A program made the position numbers and the translations under genes. Of a stretch of 64,000 bases of DNA, positions 41,437-50,286 are shown one piece after another. Each line of letters starts with the position of its first letter. The first letter of the stretch is position 1. The DNA is from Pontibacter actiniarum (GTDB taxonomy: Bacteria; Bacteroidota; Bacteroidia; Cytophagales; Hymenobacteraceae): positions 4,464,001-4,528,000 of the forward strand of contig NZ_CP021235.1 of the NCBI RefSeq assembly GCF_003585765.1, written 5' to 3'. The notes under the pieces are model-generated. The model saw only the letters and a program-made list of their open reading frames with translations, searched no databases and was not told where the DNA came from.

Positions 41437-41733
41437 ATGATACAGCGCATCCCTAAAATATTCAGAAATTTCTATTTTATTACTTCCTTTCTGTTTGTCG
41501 CGTGGATGCTTTTTTTTGACTCCAACGACTTTGTTACCCAGTTCCAGATGCGCAGGCAGCTAAGTGAGCTGGAGGACACGAAGGAACACTACCTCGAGAA
41601 GATGGCTGAGGTAGAGAAAGACCGAAAGGAGCTGATGGGAAACCCGGAGCTGTTGGAGAAGTTTGCCCGTGAAAAGTACCTGATGAAGCGCCCGCATGAG
41701 GATGTGTTCATCATTGTGCCGAAGGAAGAGTAG
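41437..41733 (+). CDS. FtsB/DivIC-type septum formation initiator
   Basis: 98 residues. A single N-terminal membrane helix (about residues 12-28, 'FYFITSFLFVAWMLFF') is followed by a periplasmic coiled coil ('QLSELEDTKEHYLEKMAEVE') and the conserved 'NPELLEKFAREKYLMKRPHE' end. Such proteins bridge FtsL and FtsQ in the divisome. ATG 41437 is chosen because the preceding ORF lies over the eno terminator. Downstream is a REP-like element. Confidence 0.88.
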   Translation: MIQRIPKIFRNFYFITSFLFVAWMLFFDSNDFVTQFQMRRQLSELEDTKEHYLEKMAEVEKDRKELMGNPELLEKFAREKYLMKRPHEDVFIIVPKEE

Positions 41734-41806
41734 GTGCGAAGGGCTGTAGCTAAAAGTGTAGAGCCACAGCCACCACAAAGGTAACCAGCCCTACAGAGGC
41801 CCTTGC

Positions 41807-41829
41807 TGGCGCAAGCGTCCGCTTGTGCC
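41807..41829. repeat. REP-like hairpin, copy 1
   Basis: TGGCGCAAGC, a short centre, then GCTTGTGCC: the arms GGCGCAAGC and GCTTGTGCC pair with one G-T. The same element occurs at 58800 and 58837, and a half copy at 53645. Intergenic, between the FtsB-like gene and hscA. Confidence 0.7.
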
Positions 41830-41859
41830 CCCAAAGCAGTGGGGTGCTAACGGCATATT

Positions 41860-41876
41860 TTATACTTCAAGTATAA
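41860..41876. repeat. Inverted AAGTATAA palindrome upstream of hscA
   Basis: TTATACTT-C-AAGTATAA, a perfect 8-bp inverted repeat with a one-base centre, about 50 bases upstream of the hscA -7 box. It could be an operator, or two joined copies of the over-represented octamer. Confidence 0.6.
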
Positions 41877-41926
41877 GCTGAGCCTAACCTCCCCGCCTCA
41901 AAATAAATCCCTCCCCAAATAATTTG

Positions 41927-41934
41927 TAACTTTG
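41927..41934 (+). promoter_or_regulatory. Candidate -7 box (TAACTTTG) of hscA
   Basis: TAACTTTG matches TAnnTTTG, 52 bases before the chosen ATG. No good -33 TTTG is seen. A longer coding frame that begins at TTG 41932 would start inside this box. Confidence 0.4.
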
Positions 41935-41985
41935 TGCTACAGCACTGCTGCTGATTGGCGGCGGGCTCACGAAAATACAGATACA

Positions 41986-43851
41986 ATGGCAAAAGTTGCA
42001 ATAAACCTTTCTACCGGAGCTCTTCAGCAGGAAGAGGTAATAGTAGGCATAGATTTAGGTACAACCAACAGCTTGGTGGCCTACATTCACCCTGAAGATA
42101 AGAAGCCGATCGCTATCAACGACCAAGGCCGCGGTACCATCGTGCCGTCGGTGGTGCACTTCGCCAATAACGGCGAAACCTACGTTGGCAACGAGGCGAA
42201 GGACTACCTCCTGACAGACCCGGCAAACACAATTTACTCTGTGAAGCGCCTGCTGGGCAAATCCTACAAAGACCTGGGGGAGCATAAAGATTACTTTGGC
42301 TATAAGGTGATTGATGACGACAGCGAAGGCCTGGTGAAGATCCGGGTGCAGGACAAGTTCTACTCCCCGATTGAGCTGTCGGCAGAGATACTGAAAGAGC
42401 TGCGCGAGCGGGCGGAGCACTCTCTGAAGACTCCGGTTAACCGCGCCGTAATTACCGTTCCGGCCTATTTTAACGATTCGCAGCGGCAAGCTACGCGCGA
42501 TGCCGGAAAACTGGCCGGGCTGGAAGTACTGCGTATCGTAAACGAGCCTACTGCAGCCGCACTGGCCTACGGCATTGGGATAGACCCGAACGAGGAGAAA
42601 ACGGTGGCCGTGTACGATCTTGGTGGCGGTACCTTCGATATCTCCATCCTCAGCATTCATCAGGGCATCTTTGAGGTACTCTCTACCAACGGTGACACCT
42701 ACCTGGGCGGCGATGACTTTGACCGCGCCATCATCAACCACTGGATTCAAAACAACGAACTGATTGCCGATACTGTGAACCAGGACAAGCACCTGTCGCA
42801 GGAGCTGCGCCTGAGAGCCGAAGAGGCGAAGCGCGCCCTGAGCGCGCAGGAGGTATATACCGGCACAATTGACGGAAGGATTGACTGCCACCTGGAGCGG
42901 CACACGTTCGAAACGCTGATCGCTCCGATTGTAGCCCGCACGATGGAAAGCTGCAGGCAGGCTATGGCGGATGCAAAGCTACAGCCGGAGCAGATTGACG
43001 CTGTGATTATGGTGGGAGGCTCTACACGCGTACCGATGGTGTACGAGGCCGTATCGGAGTTCTTCGGCAAACCAGCAAACAATTCGCTGAACCCGGATGA
43101 GGTAGTGGCCCTGGGCGCTGCCATCCAGGCCGATATCCTGGCCGGTAACCGCAAAGACATCCTACTACTGGATGTAACGCCGCTAACGCTGGGCATTGAG
43201 ACGATGGGCGGCCTGATGGACTCTATCATCCCGCGCAACTCCAAGATACCAACCAAGGCAGGGCGCCAGTACACGACTTCGGTAGACGGACAGGTGAACA
43301 TGAAGATCTCCGTTTACCAAGGCGAGCGCGACCTGGTAAAGGAAAACCGCAAACTGGCTGAGTTCGATCTGAAGGGTATCCCGGCTATGCCGGCGGGCTT
43401 CCCGAAGGTAGACGTCAACTTTATACTTAATGCGGACGGTATCCTGAAGGTAGAGGCGGTTGAGCTGCGCTCCGGCGTGCGCCAGGAGGTAGAGGTAAAG
43501 CCACAGTACGGCCTCACAGACGAGCAGGTGGAGCAAATGCTGATGGACTCTATCACCCACGCTAAGGACGACGTATCAACTCGTATGGTGATAGAGGCGC
43601 GTACCTCGGCAGAGCAGATGCTGTACCAGGTGGAGCGCTTTGTGGAGAAGAACGGTCAGCACCTGACGGAGGAAGAAATCAAACTTACCCGTGAAAATGT
43701 GCAGAAGCTGCGCGATGTGCTAGCCGCCAACGGTGATAAAGACGCCATATACGCAGCAGTGGACAGACTGGAGGAGCAGACAAGCCCGTTTGCCGAGCGC
43801 GTGATGCAGATCTCGATCAAGCAGACAATGGCCGGGAAGAAGATTGAGTAG
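41986..43851 (+). CDS. hscA: Hsp70-family chaperone, HscA type
   Basis: 621 residues. ATPase domain with 'VGIDLGTTNSLVAYI' at about residues 22-36, 'VITVPAYFNDSQRQATRDAG', 'AVYDLGGGTFDISIL' and 'VIMVGGSTRVPMV'; substrate domain with 'LLLDVTPLTLGIETMGG'. The 20-residue N-terminal extension before the phosphate loop and the lack of the acidic EEVD-like tail fit HscA, which loads iron-sulfur clusters from IscU, better than DnaK. No isc genes are in the window, so the HscA assignment is from sequence type only. ATG 41986 (MAKVAINLSTGALQ) is used. Confidence 0.88.
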   Translation: MAKVAINLSTGALQQEEVIVGIDLGTTNSLVAYIHPEDKKPIAINDQGRGTIVPSVVHFANNGETYVGNEAKDYLLTDPANTIYSVKRLLGKSYKDLGEHKDYFGYKVIDDDSEGLVKIRVQDKFYSPIELSAEILKELRERAEHSLKTPVNRAVITVPAYFNDSQRQATRDAGKLAGLEVLRIVNEPTAAALAYGIGIDPNEEKTVAVYDLGGGTFDISILSIHQGIFEVLSTNGDTYLGGDDFDRAIINHWIQNNELIADTVNQDKHLSQELRLRAEEAKRALSAQEVYTGTIDGRIDCHLERHTFETLIAPIVARTMESCRQAMADAKLQPEQIDAVIMVGGSTRVPMVYEAVSEFFGKPANNSLNPDEVVALGAAIQADILAGNRKDILLLDVTPLTLGIETMGGLMDSIIPRNSKIPTKAGRQYTTSVDGQVNMKISVYQGERDLVKENRKLAEFDLKGIPAMPAGFPKVDVNFILNADGILKVEAVELRSGVRQEVEVKPQYGLTDEQVEQMLMDSITHAKDDVSTRMVIEARTSAEQMLYQVERFVEKNGQHLTEEEIKLTRENVQKLRDVLAANGDKDAIYAAVDRLEEQTSPFAERVMQISIKQTMAGKKIE

Positions 43852-43886
43852 AACGCACACTTCCGCCAGAGTGTGGAAGATATGAG

Positions 43887-43936
43887 AAGTATAAACAGAA
43901 AGCGCTGGCTACTATAGCCAGCGCTTTCTGTTTTAT
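43887..43936. terminator. Terminator between hscA and the converging membrane gene
   Basis: A 16-bp perfect stem, CAGAAAGCGCTGGCTA (43896-43911) with TAGCCAGCGCTTTCTG (43915-43930), with flanking ATAAA/TTTTAT and T/A tracts on both sides. The foot contains AAGTATAA (43887-43894). It can serve both converging genes. Confidence 0.85.
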
Positions 43937-43948
43937 AGGTATGCTGTG

Positions 43949-44299
43949 TTAGCGTTCGATTGCCTGTAGCACAAACTGCAGCAGGTTAACATTGAAGTAC
44001 AGCAGCGTAAGAGCCACAATTACCCCGACCATGATGTTGGCGTACGGGGCCTCCCGCTCCCGTACCTCCCGCATCCCCCAGTACACATAGCCAAACAGGG
44101 CAAGCAGGGCGTAAAGCAACAACAGAACCGGAACAGCCAGCAGCACCTCCACCGAGGCAAAGCGCCAGAAATAGTTCAGCCCAAGCCAGAACAGGTTCAG
44201 AGTCCATACTACAACCAGCATCAGAATGCTGCGCCTGCCCGAAACCAGGCCTATGCTGCTGAAGAACCTCGCCGCTGCCGTGCCTCCTCCCGTTGCCAT
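43949..44299 (-). CDS. Small membrane protein, function unknown
   Basis: 116 residues with three predicted membrane helices: about 24-45 ('ILMLVVVWTLNLFWLGLNYF'), 52-72 ('LLAVPVLLLLYALLALFGYV') and 88-110. I do not recognise a family. It starts 6 bases after the stop of the Ldh-family gene and is presumably co-transcribed with it, but nothing in the sequence shows a shared role. Confidence 0.75.
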   Translation of the reverse strand: MATGGGTAAARFFSSIGLVSGRRSILMLVVVWTLNLFWLGLNYFWRFASVEVLLAVPVLLLLYALLALFGYVYWGMREVREREAPYANIMVGVIVALTLLYFNVNLLQFVLQAIER

Positions 44300-44305
44300 A
44301 CTTGT

Positions 44306-45373
44306 TTACAGCTTAATATCGAAGCGCTGGGCCAGGGCCTCCAGGTCGCGCTCTACCGGCGGCAGCAGCGGAATCCCCTGTATCAGGCGCACCTCTTCCA
44401 TCTCACGCTCCGGGTCGCCAGGGATTAACACGGCCCGCTCCCCGCTAACTGCGTTGGCGCGGCGGAAAGTGCCGATCCAGTTGTCCATGTGCTGCTTAAA
44501 CTCTTCGGCAGGACGGAAAGCGTCTACACGCATAGCGCCTAAAAAGTGGCCGATGCCTTCTCCCGGCAGGTTGTCCGCCACCGGCAGGAAAGCCACAAAC
44601 GGCGGCACCCATGGGCCGTAATTGGCGCCCGAAAGTACGGCAGACAGAATATCCACCACGGAGGCCAACGCATAGCCTTTGTGGCTGCCGTGGTCGCGGT
44701 CGGAGCCCAGCGGAAGCAGAGCCCCGCCATCCTTCAGTTCGTTCGGGTTGGTGGAGTTGTGGCCTTCTTTCGTCTGTATCCAACCGGAAGGGGCTTTTTT
44801 CTCTTTGCGTTGCAGTATCTCCAGCTTTCCGTTGGCAGCAGCGGCAGTGGCCAAGTCAGCTACAAAAGGAGGTTGGTGCTTAGCGGGCACAGCCACGGCG
44901 ATAGGGTTGGTGCCCAACATGCGGTCTGTAGAGAACGTTGGAGCCACCAGGGGCGAGGCGTTAGTCATGGCAATGCCGATCATGTCGTCCTCCAGCGCCA
45001 TCATGGCATGGTAGCCGGCAATGCCGAAGTGGTTTGAGTTCTTTACGGATACCCATCCGGAGCCCACCTGTTCCGCCTTCTGTTTCGCAATAGCCATGGC
45101 ACGCGGTGCCACCACCAGCCCCAGGCCTCCATCGCCGTCTACCGTGGCGGTGCTGGGTGTTTCGTGCACAACACGGATGTTCGGCTTAGGGTTAATTCTG
45201 CCTGCCTCCCACAGGCGCACATAGCCGCTCAGGCGGGCTACGCCGTGGGAGTCTACGCCGCGCAGGTCAGCGGAAAGCAGTACTTCGGCAGCCAGACGGG
45301 CATCGTCCGCCGGGCAACCTATGTGCAGGAACACCTCCTGCGTGAAGTCAAAAAGTTGTCGGTATGGGTACAT
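44306..45373 (-). CDS. Ldh-family NAD(P)-dependent oxidoreductase (malate/L-lactate/ureidoglycolate type)
   Basis: 355 residues of the Ldh_2 (malate/L-lactate dehydrogenase, type 2) family. 'SADLRGVDSHGVARLSGYVR' carries the conserved D-x-R-G-x-D-S-H-G catalytic region; 'VSVKNSNHFGIAGYHAM', 'GTNPIAVAVPA' and 'GSDRDHGSHKGYALASVVDI' bind NAD(P) and substrate. The exact 2-hydroxyacid substrate cannot be told. ATG 45373 (MYPYRQLFDFTQEVF) is chosen; the open frame runs 91 codons further upstream but with no family similarity. Confidence 0.88.
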   Translation of the reverse strand: MYPYRQLFDFTQEVFLHIGCPADDARLAAEVLLSADLRGVDSHGVARLSGYVRLWEAGRINPKPNIRVVHETPSTATVDGDGGLGLVVAPRAMAIAKQKAEQVGSGWVSVKNSNHFGIAGYHAMMALEDDMIGIAMTNASPLVAPTFSTDRMLGTNPIAVAVPAKHQPPFVADLATAAAANGKLEILQRKEKKAPSGWIQTKEGHNSTNPNELKDGGALLPLGSDRDHGSHKGYALASVVDILSAVLSGANYGPWVPPFVAFLPVADNLPGEGIGHFLGAMRVDAFRPAEEFKQHMDNWIGTFRRANAVSGERAVLIPGDPEREMEEVRLIQGIPLLPPVERDLEALAQRFDIKL

Positions 45374-45581
45374 GATAAATGAACGCTGGTAAAGGCGGCA
45401 AATTAAGAAAATATATACGCAAAGCCTTAGCTTCTGCCTTCGGCGCGTCCTTTCGCAACGGCAAAGCCAGGTATTTACCACATCGCCTGAAATTATATCT
45501 GCTTTTTTATATACTTTGCCGCTCCGCCAGTAAGTCTGGAACAAACTTTGCCTTAGCCTCAGAAAGTTAGGCCCTTGCACT

Positions 45582-47963
45582 ATGAAGAAAGCTATACTAC
45601 TATTTGCCTCCGTACTGGCCGCCTTTGCTGCCGAGGCACAAACCAAGCTGCTGTTTGAGGAGAAAACAGCCGAAGCCTACCTGCTCAAGTATGGCTCCGG
45701 GGCGTCGGGTAGCAGCCAGGCACAGCTCAACAGCATCATTAACACGCTAACAGAAAACCAGGTAACAACCAGGAACAGAAGACCGCCTCGAAAGCCTGAG
45801 TTTGCGCTGCGCTTTGAGCAGCAGGCACAGATTACGGATGTAGGGGATGTGCTGCAGCTGACGGTGCAGGTAGGGAAGCCGCAGATCAGCGGCAGTACCG
45901 AGTACCGCGACTTTAACCTGGCGGATGCCCTGTTACCGGACAAGTACAAGGCCAGGGTAAAGCTGCTCAATGCCAAAAATGAGGTTGTCAGCACCTACGA
46001 CCGCACCGTAGTGCTGAAGCCAAAAGGTGTGGCCCTGCTACAGGAGCAAATCCCTGACACAGCCGTCAACCAGCACTATAAGCTGCAGGTAGAGCAGGGG
46101 CAGGTAGAGTTTACCGCCGAGGATGTAAAACAGCTGCAGGAGAGGATGGCCTTGGTGCGGGCGTACTTTACAGCTGACGCCAAAGTGTTGCAGGCCCTGC
46201 AGGACGCGGCCCACGTACTTCCGGATGACGTTGACCGCCTGCCGCTGCAGGAGCGCAGGCTACGGGAACTGGAGGAACTGTACGCCGAGCTGCGAAAAGA
46301 GAACTATACCGAGAAGCTTCAGCTGAAGGCGCAGGACCCGCAACGGCTCAACTACAAGCTGACCCAGCTACAGCAGGTGCTACAGGAGCGCCGCAAGGCT
46401 ATCGACTACATACTGGCTACCCTCGATCAGCAGTTCTATAACAGGGGCGTGAGCCTGATCAACAATGGAAACGTGTCGGCGGCGCAGGTGTACTTTGCCA
46501 AGTCAGCGGAGGCTAACCCCAACTTTGCCCCGGCCCACGTACAGCTCGCCCGCATTGACCTTCGAAACGGCTACATTCGTGAGGCCACGAACAGAACACG
46601 CGACGTGCTTACCCGCATGCGCGTGGACCCGCAGACAGAGCAGCTGGCGCTGGGGCTGGCACATGACATCTACGCAGCGCATATCACGGAGGGGCAGAAG
46701 TTTACCTCCCGGGGCGAGTACGAAAGCGCTCTGGATACCTACGCAGCGGCCCGCGACCTGTGCAGTACCATTGGTGGCCTGCGCTGCAGCATGCAGGTGC
46801 TGAACGATGGCGAGGCCAGGGCAGCCACAGGCATGTACCACCTTATGGTAGACAACGGAAAGCGCTTGCTGGCCCGCAACAATCTGGCCGAGGCAGAGCG
46901 GGTGGCGCGGGAAGCCCTGGACTTTCAGAAAGCTTATGATTACGCGCTGCCCCATACTACAGAGGCCAACGAGTTGCTGGGGCAGGTGAAGTTCCAGTAC
47001 TATGTGCGTTTTATAGATGAGGGAAAGCGGTTCCTGGCGCAGCAGAACCACCGGGAGGCCTTAAGCCAGTTTGAAGAAGCGCTGGCGCTGGAGCAAGGGT
47101 ACACTTTCCGGCCGGTACAGGAGTTGAGGCAGCTGTCGCAGAAAGCAGCAAAGCCGGTGCTGCTGGCTATGCTGACGCAGGGCTACGAACAGGCCATGCA
47201 AAACAGGCTGAGCCTCGCCCGCCAAACAGCTTCGGATGCCACGGCGATGCAGGAGCGGTTTGCCCTGGTGCAGGACCCGGAGGTGCTGAGTAAGTATAAA
47301 CTGCTCCGGGAGCGCATCTTTACGCAGGAGTGCGTCAACACGCAGGCTGCGTACGACAGGCACCTGCAGCAGGCCCAGACACTGGCGCGGGAAAAGAAGT
47401 TTATTTCCGCGGAGCAGGCCTACGGCGCAGCCATTAAGGCGGCAGGAGAAAAGCCTGAATGTAGCGTGGCTACCTTTACCGCTGAAGACGGCATAGCCGC
47501 TATTGCCGCTGCTGCTGCGTACCAGCGGAAGTTGGAGGAAGCTGACCGCCTTATTGCCCGAAGCAAGTATGGTGAAGCGGTTATGCGCTATGAGGAGGCG
47601 AAGTCTCTCTACCTGGCACAGCAGGTGAATAAGTACGGGCTGGATCACATCTCGCTCTACAATTTCGCCAAAGACCACCAGAGGCAGCCGTTTACTGCAG
47701 CCGTAGTAGGGTATTACGCCAACCAGGGCGAGGAGGAGGTCGCCGTTCAGCTCCTGGCGCTGCTGCTGGAGAAAGGCTACCGCACAGGCAAAACAAAGAA
47801 GGTACAGCAGCAGCTCGGGAAGCAGCTGGCTCAAAAAGATGTGCAGCAAGGGCAGCTGTTGGACGCCCGAGTGCTCTCTGCAAAGTATAGCCAGCACAAC
47901 CGTAACCTCAAAAAGCTGGAGAAGGCGTATGAAAAGGAGCGGAGGCGACTGGCAAAAAGTTAG
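45582..47963 (+). CDS. Large secreted helical (TPR-like) protein, function unknown
   Basis: 793 residues beginning with a signal peptide (MKKAILLFASVLAAFAAEAQ). Residues 60-180 look beta-rich. From about 280 onward the sequence is helical with TPR-like repeats, such as 'NPNFAPAHVQLARIDLRNGY' and 'HREALSQFEEALALEQGYTF'. Alanine, Gln and Glu are abundant. It is predicted to be periplasmic or surface-associated. I do not recognise a named family. It stands alone between a divergent and a convergent gene. Confidence 0.75.
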   Translation: MKKAILLFASVLAAFAAEAQTKLLFEEKTAEAYLLKYGSGASGSSQAQLNSIINTLTENQVTTRNRRPPRKPEFALRFEQQAQITDVGDVLQLTVQVGKPQISGSTEYRDFNLADALLPDKYKARVKLLNAKNEVVSTYDRTVVLKPKGVALLQEQIPDTAVNQHYKLQVEQGQVEFTAEDVKQLQERMALVRAYFTADAKVLQALQDAAHVLPDDVDRLPLQERRLRELEELYAELRKENYTEKLQLKAQDPQRLNYKLTQLQQVLQERRKAIDYILATLDQQFYNRGVSLINNGNVSAAQVYFAKSAEANPNFAPAHVQLARIDLRNGYIREATNRTRDVLTRMRVDPQTEQLALGLAHDIYAAHITEGQKFTSRGEYESALDTYAAARDLCSTIGGLRCSMQVLNDGEARAATGMYHLMVDNGKRLLARNNLAEAERVAREALDFQKAYDYALPHTTEANELLGQVKFQYYVRFIDEGKRFLAQQNHREALSQFEEALALEQGYTFRPVQELRQLSQKAAKPVLLAMLTQGYEQAMQNRLSLARQTASDATAMQERFALVQDPEVLSKYKLLRERIFTQECVNTQAAYDRHLQQAQTLAREKKFISAEQAYGAAIKAAGEKPECSVATFTAEDGIAAIAAAAAYQRKLEEADRLIARSKYGEAVMRYEEAKSLYLAQQVNKYGLDHISLYNFAKDHQRQPFTAAVVGYYANQGEEEVAVQLLALLLEKGYRTGKTKKVQQQLGKQLAQKDVQQGQLLDARVLSAKYSQHNRNLKKLEKAYEKERRRLAKS

Positions 47964-48010
47964 GCACAGAAAAGCCCCGGGAGTGTAGTTTCCGGGGCTT
48001 TTTTGTGCCT
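47962..48010. terminator. Terminator between the TPR-like gene and ppx/gppA
   Basis: AAAAGCCCCGG pairs with CCGGGGCTTTT, with outer AGGCAC/GTGCCT pairing and a T run in the 3' arm. The stem begins within the stop codon of the TPR-like gene. Confidence 0.85.
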
Positions 48011-48051
48011 GATGTTCCCCACTTAGAAAAGGAGGGAGGGCCGGTTGAGGG

Positions 48052-48990
48052 TTACTGGGCGGCCAGCATTTCCTGCAGCATGCCTTCTTTCAGTGCATAA
48101 GACGATACCCGTATCTCCTGAAGGTTATACTTCTGGAGCACAAAGTCCGCGGCTATACTTGCCAGCACAATCATATCCACCCGCATTTCCAGCATGCCCG
48201 GAATCGCCAGGCGCTCCTCGTGGTTCTTTCGGAGCAGGTCCTGGTGTACAGTACGGAAGGCCTTTACCGCCAGGGTAGAGGCAACCGGTGGGGCCGTGGT
48301 GCGGGAGGTGTCGCCTTTGCTTTGCGCGTCAATGTCGCAGAGTGTGTCGAAGGTGCCGGAGGAGCCTACCAGTACAGTGGGCTTATACTTGGCCACCGCC
48401 TCCGTCAGCGGCTGCAGTTTTTCTTCCAGGTACGCTTTCTCGGCGGCAACGCTTTCAGCGGGAATCGGATCCTGGGTGAAGAACATATCCATCAGGCGCT
48501 GTGCCCCCAGCTCAAAGCTCTGCTTCCAGAAAATCTCATTTTGGTTGCAAAGGATAAACTCCACGCTGCCACCCCCGATGTCCATGATCAGGGCGGTTTC
48601 CTCGCCCAGCACACCGGCTGCCCGCACGCCGTAGTAGATCAGCTCCGCCTCGCGCGCCCCGTCAATTACCTCCACCCTTATATCCGTCTGTTTAAAGATA
48701 TCCTTCACAAAGGCATCGCCGTTGCTGGCGTTGCGCACCATGCTGGTGGCCATGGCCCGCACGGTATCCGCCCCCAGCTCGTCTATGGTTTTGCGGAAGT
48801 CGCGCAAGGTCTTCAGGGCGCGGTCGGAAGCCTCGGGTGTAATTGCCCCGTTGCTGATGCCGCCCTGGCCCAGCCGCACCGGCACCTTCGTTTTAAATAG
48901 TTCCTGCAGCTGGCCCTGCTCACTTACCTCCGTTACCAGCAGGTGAAAGGTGTTGGTGCCCATGTCGATGAGTGCGAGACGTTTATTCAT
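48052..48990 (-). CDS. Ppx/GppA phosphatase family protein
   Basis: 312 residues with the sugar-kinase/Hsp70-like fold of exopolyphosphatases: 'ALIDMGTNTFHLLV' phosphate-1 loop, 'RLGQGGISNGAITPEASDRA', 'REAELIYYGVRAA' and phosphate-2 'LIMDIGGGSVEFI', then 'VGSSGTFDTLCDI'. It corresponds to the short form without the C-terminal HD domain of E. coli Ppx. Substrate may be polyphosphate or pppGpp; the sequence does not decide. Linked to stringent response and phosphate storage in general. Confidence 0.88.
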   Translation of the reverse strand: MNKRLALIDMGTNTFHLLVTEVSEQGQLQELFKTKVPVRLGQGGISNGAITPEASDRALKTLRDFRKTIDELGADTVRAMATSMVRNASNGDAFVKDIFKQTDIRVEVIDGAREAELIYYGVRAAGVLGEETALIMDIGGGSVEFILCNQNEIFWKQSFELGAQRLMDMFFTQDPIPAESVAAEKAYLEEKLQPLTEAVAKYKPTVLVGSSGTFDTLCDIDAQSKGDTSRTTAPPVASTLAVKAFRTVHQDLLRKNHEERLAIPGMLEMRVDMIVLASIAADFVLQKYNLQEIRVSSYALKEGMLQEMLAAQ

Positions 48991-49090
48991 GGTTAAAGCG
49001 TGTAGTTAGGGTTTGTAGATAACGCGTACCTTGTTTAACAGCAAAGGAGGCTGTACCTCTGCTTATGGTGTTTGAGGCCGTAGCGTTACA

Positions 49091-49537
49091 TTATTTTTTA
49101 TCCTTCTTGAATATCAGCTTTCTTAGGACAAGATAGCCGTTGCTGAGTTTATTTTTCTTGTTAAGGAAGGGCAAACTGATGGTGACCAGCAGCGATATGC
49201 AGGCAGCGGTGCCCAGCCCGCCTCCATAGCCCGTAAAAAAGCTACTGGTGTTCATGTAAATCAGCGAAAATAGCACGCCGGAGGTGCCTATCATGTAGTA
49301 CCTGGAAACCACGCCCGACGAAACCATCCCGATAAAGGACGCGCCGATAAAGACAACCGGGATGTTGGCCGTTAAGTACGGCGACAACAGGTGGGGGAAG
49401 AAGTGAAACAGCAGCCCGACCAGCAAAGACAGCGCAGCGGATGAGCGGACCGGCCCCTGCCGCAGGCTGGTGTTAAGAAAATAGGTGCATACCGCAGCGA
49501 AAGCCCCGGTTGCCATAAGAACAACGTAGTCCATCAC
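49091..49537 (-). CDS. Membrane protein, paralogue of the next gene, unknown family
   Basis: 148 residues, about four membrane helices and a basic cytoplasmic tail (LRKLIFKKDKK). Three motifs are shared with the upstream neighbour: 'TSLRQGPV' (23-30), 'FIGMVSS' (68-74) and 'GYGGGLGT' (103-110), the last two 33 residues apart in both proteins. The start may be GTG 49537 or ATG 49534. It lies 1-4 bases after the neighbour's stop, so the pair is a tight operon. I do not recognise the family. Confidence 0.75.
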   Translation of the reverse strand: MMDYVVLMATGAFAAVCTYFLNTSLRQGPVRSSAALSLLVGLLFHFFPHLLSPYLTANIPVVFIGASFIGMVSSGVVSRYYMIGTSGVLFSLIYMNTSSFFTGYGGGLGTAACISLLVTISLPFLNKKNKLSNGYLVLRKLIFKKDKK

Positions 49538-49538
49538 A

Positions 49539-50108
49539 TCAAAAGAACAGGAAGATCAACAAGTAAGTTACGGCTACGCCACCGAAGGCTATCGTGCCCA
49601 GCTTTCCGCCAAAGCCGCGGAAGATGTTCTTTGAGAAGACAAGCAGCAGCCCGGCTACAAGGCTCGCGAAAATTATAAACAGTACGCTTCCGGCAACATG
49701 GGGGCTCGACATCCCCACAAAGGCGCCACAGTAGGCAGCGGCAGGAGCCTCCTTCAGTAAGGCAGACCTGCTGTTAAGCCAGGGGGCGAAGGAGGCGAAG
49801 GTACCGACGGTCCCCGCTGCGATCACCGGGCCTAAGCCAACGGAGGTGCTAATGTAAAAGGTCAGTACGGCTCCCAGCACCACAAACACTACGGCCAGGA
49901 AGTCTTTCTTCAGGTGCTTGTCCTGGTACATGGGCACCTTGGTGTAGGCGATAAACACTAAGATGGAAACCGCCACCATAAAGATCAGGATCGGGACGAA
50001 ATGCAGCTTCTCCAGCAGGATGGCCAGCAGAAAGGATGCCTGTAGCAGGACCAGGAGCAGGAAAGGTAGTTTCTTGATATGCTTTTTCATTGGGTTGTTG
50101 TACGACAA
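49539..50108 (-). CDS. Membrane protein, paralogue of the following gene, unknown family
   Basis: 189 residues (183 if ATG 50090 is used), about six membrane helices. It contains 'TSVGLGPV' (88-95), 'FVGMSSP' (130-136) and 'GFGGKLGT' (165-172), matching the 49091 gene, plus two extra N-terminal helices. The pattern suggests a duplicated membrane fold, possibly acting as a heterodimer. No catalytic residues are obvious. The upstream neighbour, 178 bases away, is the nuclease gene. Confidence 0.75.
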   Translation of the reverse strand: MSYNNPMKKHIKKLPFLLLVLLQASFLLAILLEKLHFVPILIFMVAVSILVFIAYTKVPMYQDKHLKKDFLAVVFVVLGAVLTFYISTSVGLGPVIAAGTVGTFASFAPWLNSRSALLKEAPAAAYCGAFVGMSSPHVAGSVLFIIFASLVAGLLLVFSKNIFRGFGGKLGTIAFGGVAVTYLLIFLFF

Positions 50109-50286
50109 CTGAGGGTGCTGCAGGATGGTTCTTTGTTAACAACTCTCAATAGGTGTCGTAACAGTACTTCTTAGCCTGAATTGTTCTGTTGCCATAAACA
50201 GCGGACATATTGAGGCCTTCTCAAACCGGAGAGTTTATCCAATTATCCTGTTAAATAGATATTCGACTATTCAAGAATGGAGCTAT

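Noticed and set aside
41932..41985. TTG start for a 639-residue hscA product
   Set aside because: It would begin inside the candidate -7 promoter box, and the added residues are not family-like.
43887..43936. hscA 3' palindrome as a transposon end
   Set aside because: It is flanked by T/A tracts, sits between convergent stops, and has no transposase or target duplication, so a bidirectional terminator fits better.
45374..45646. The 91-codon N-terminal extension of the Ldh-family frame
   Set aside because: It lies across the divergent intergenic region and the start of the TPR-like gene, and its translation has no family similarity; ATG 45373 gives the expected length.
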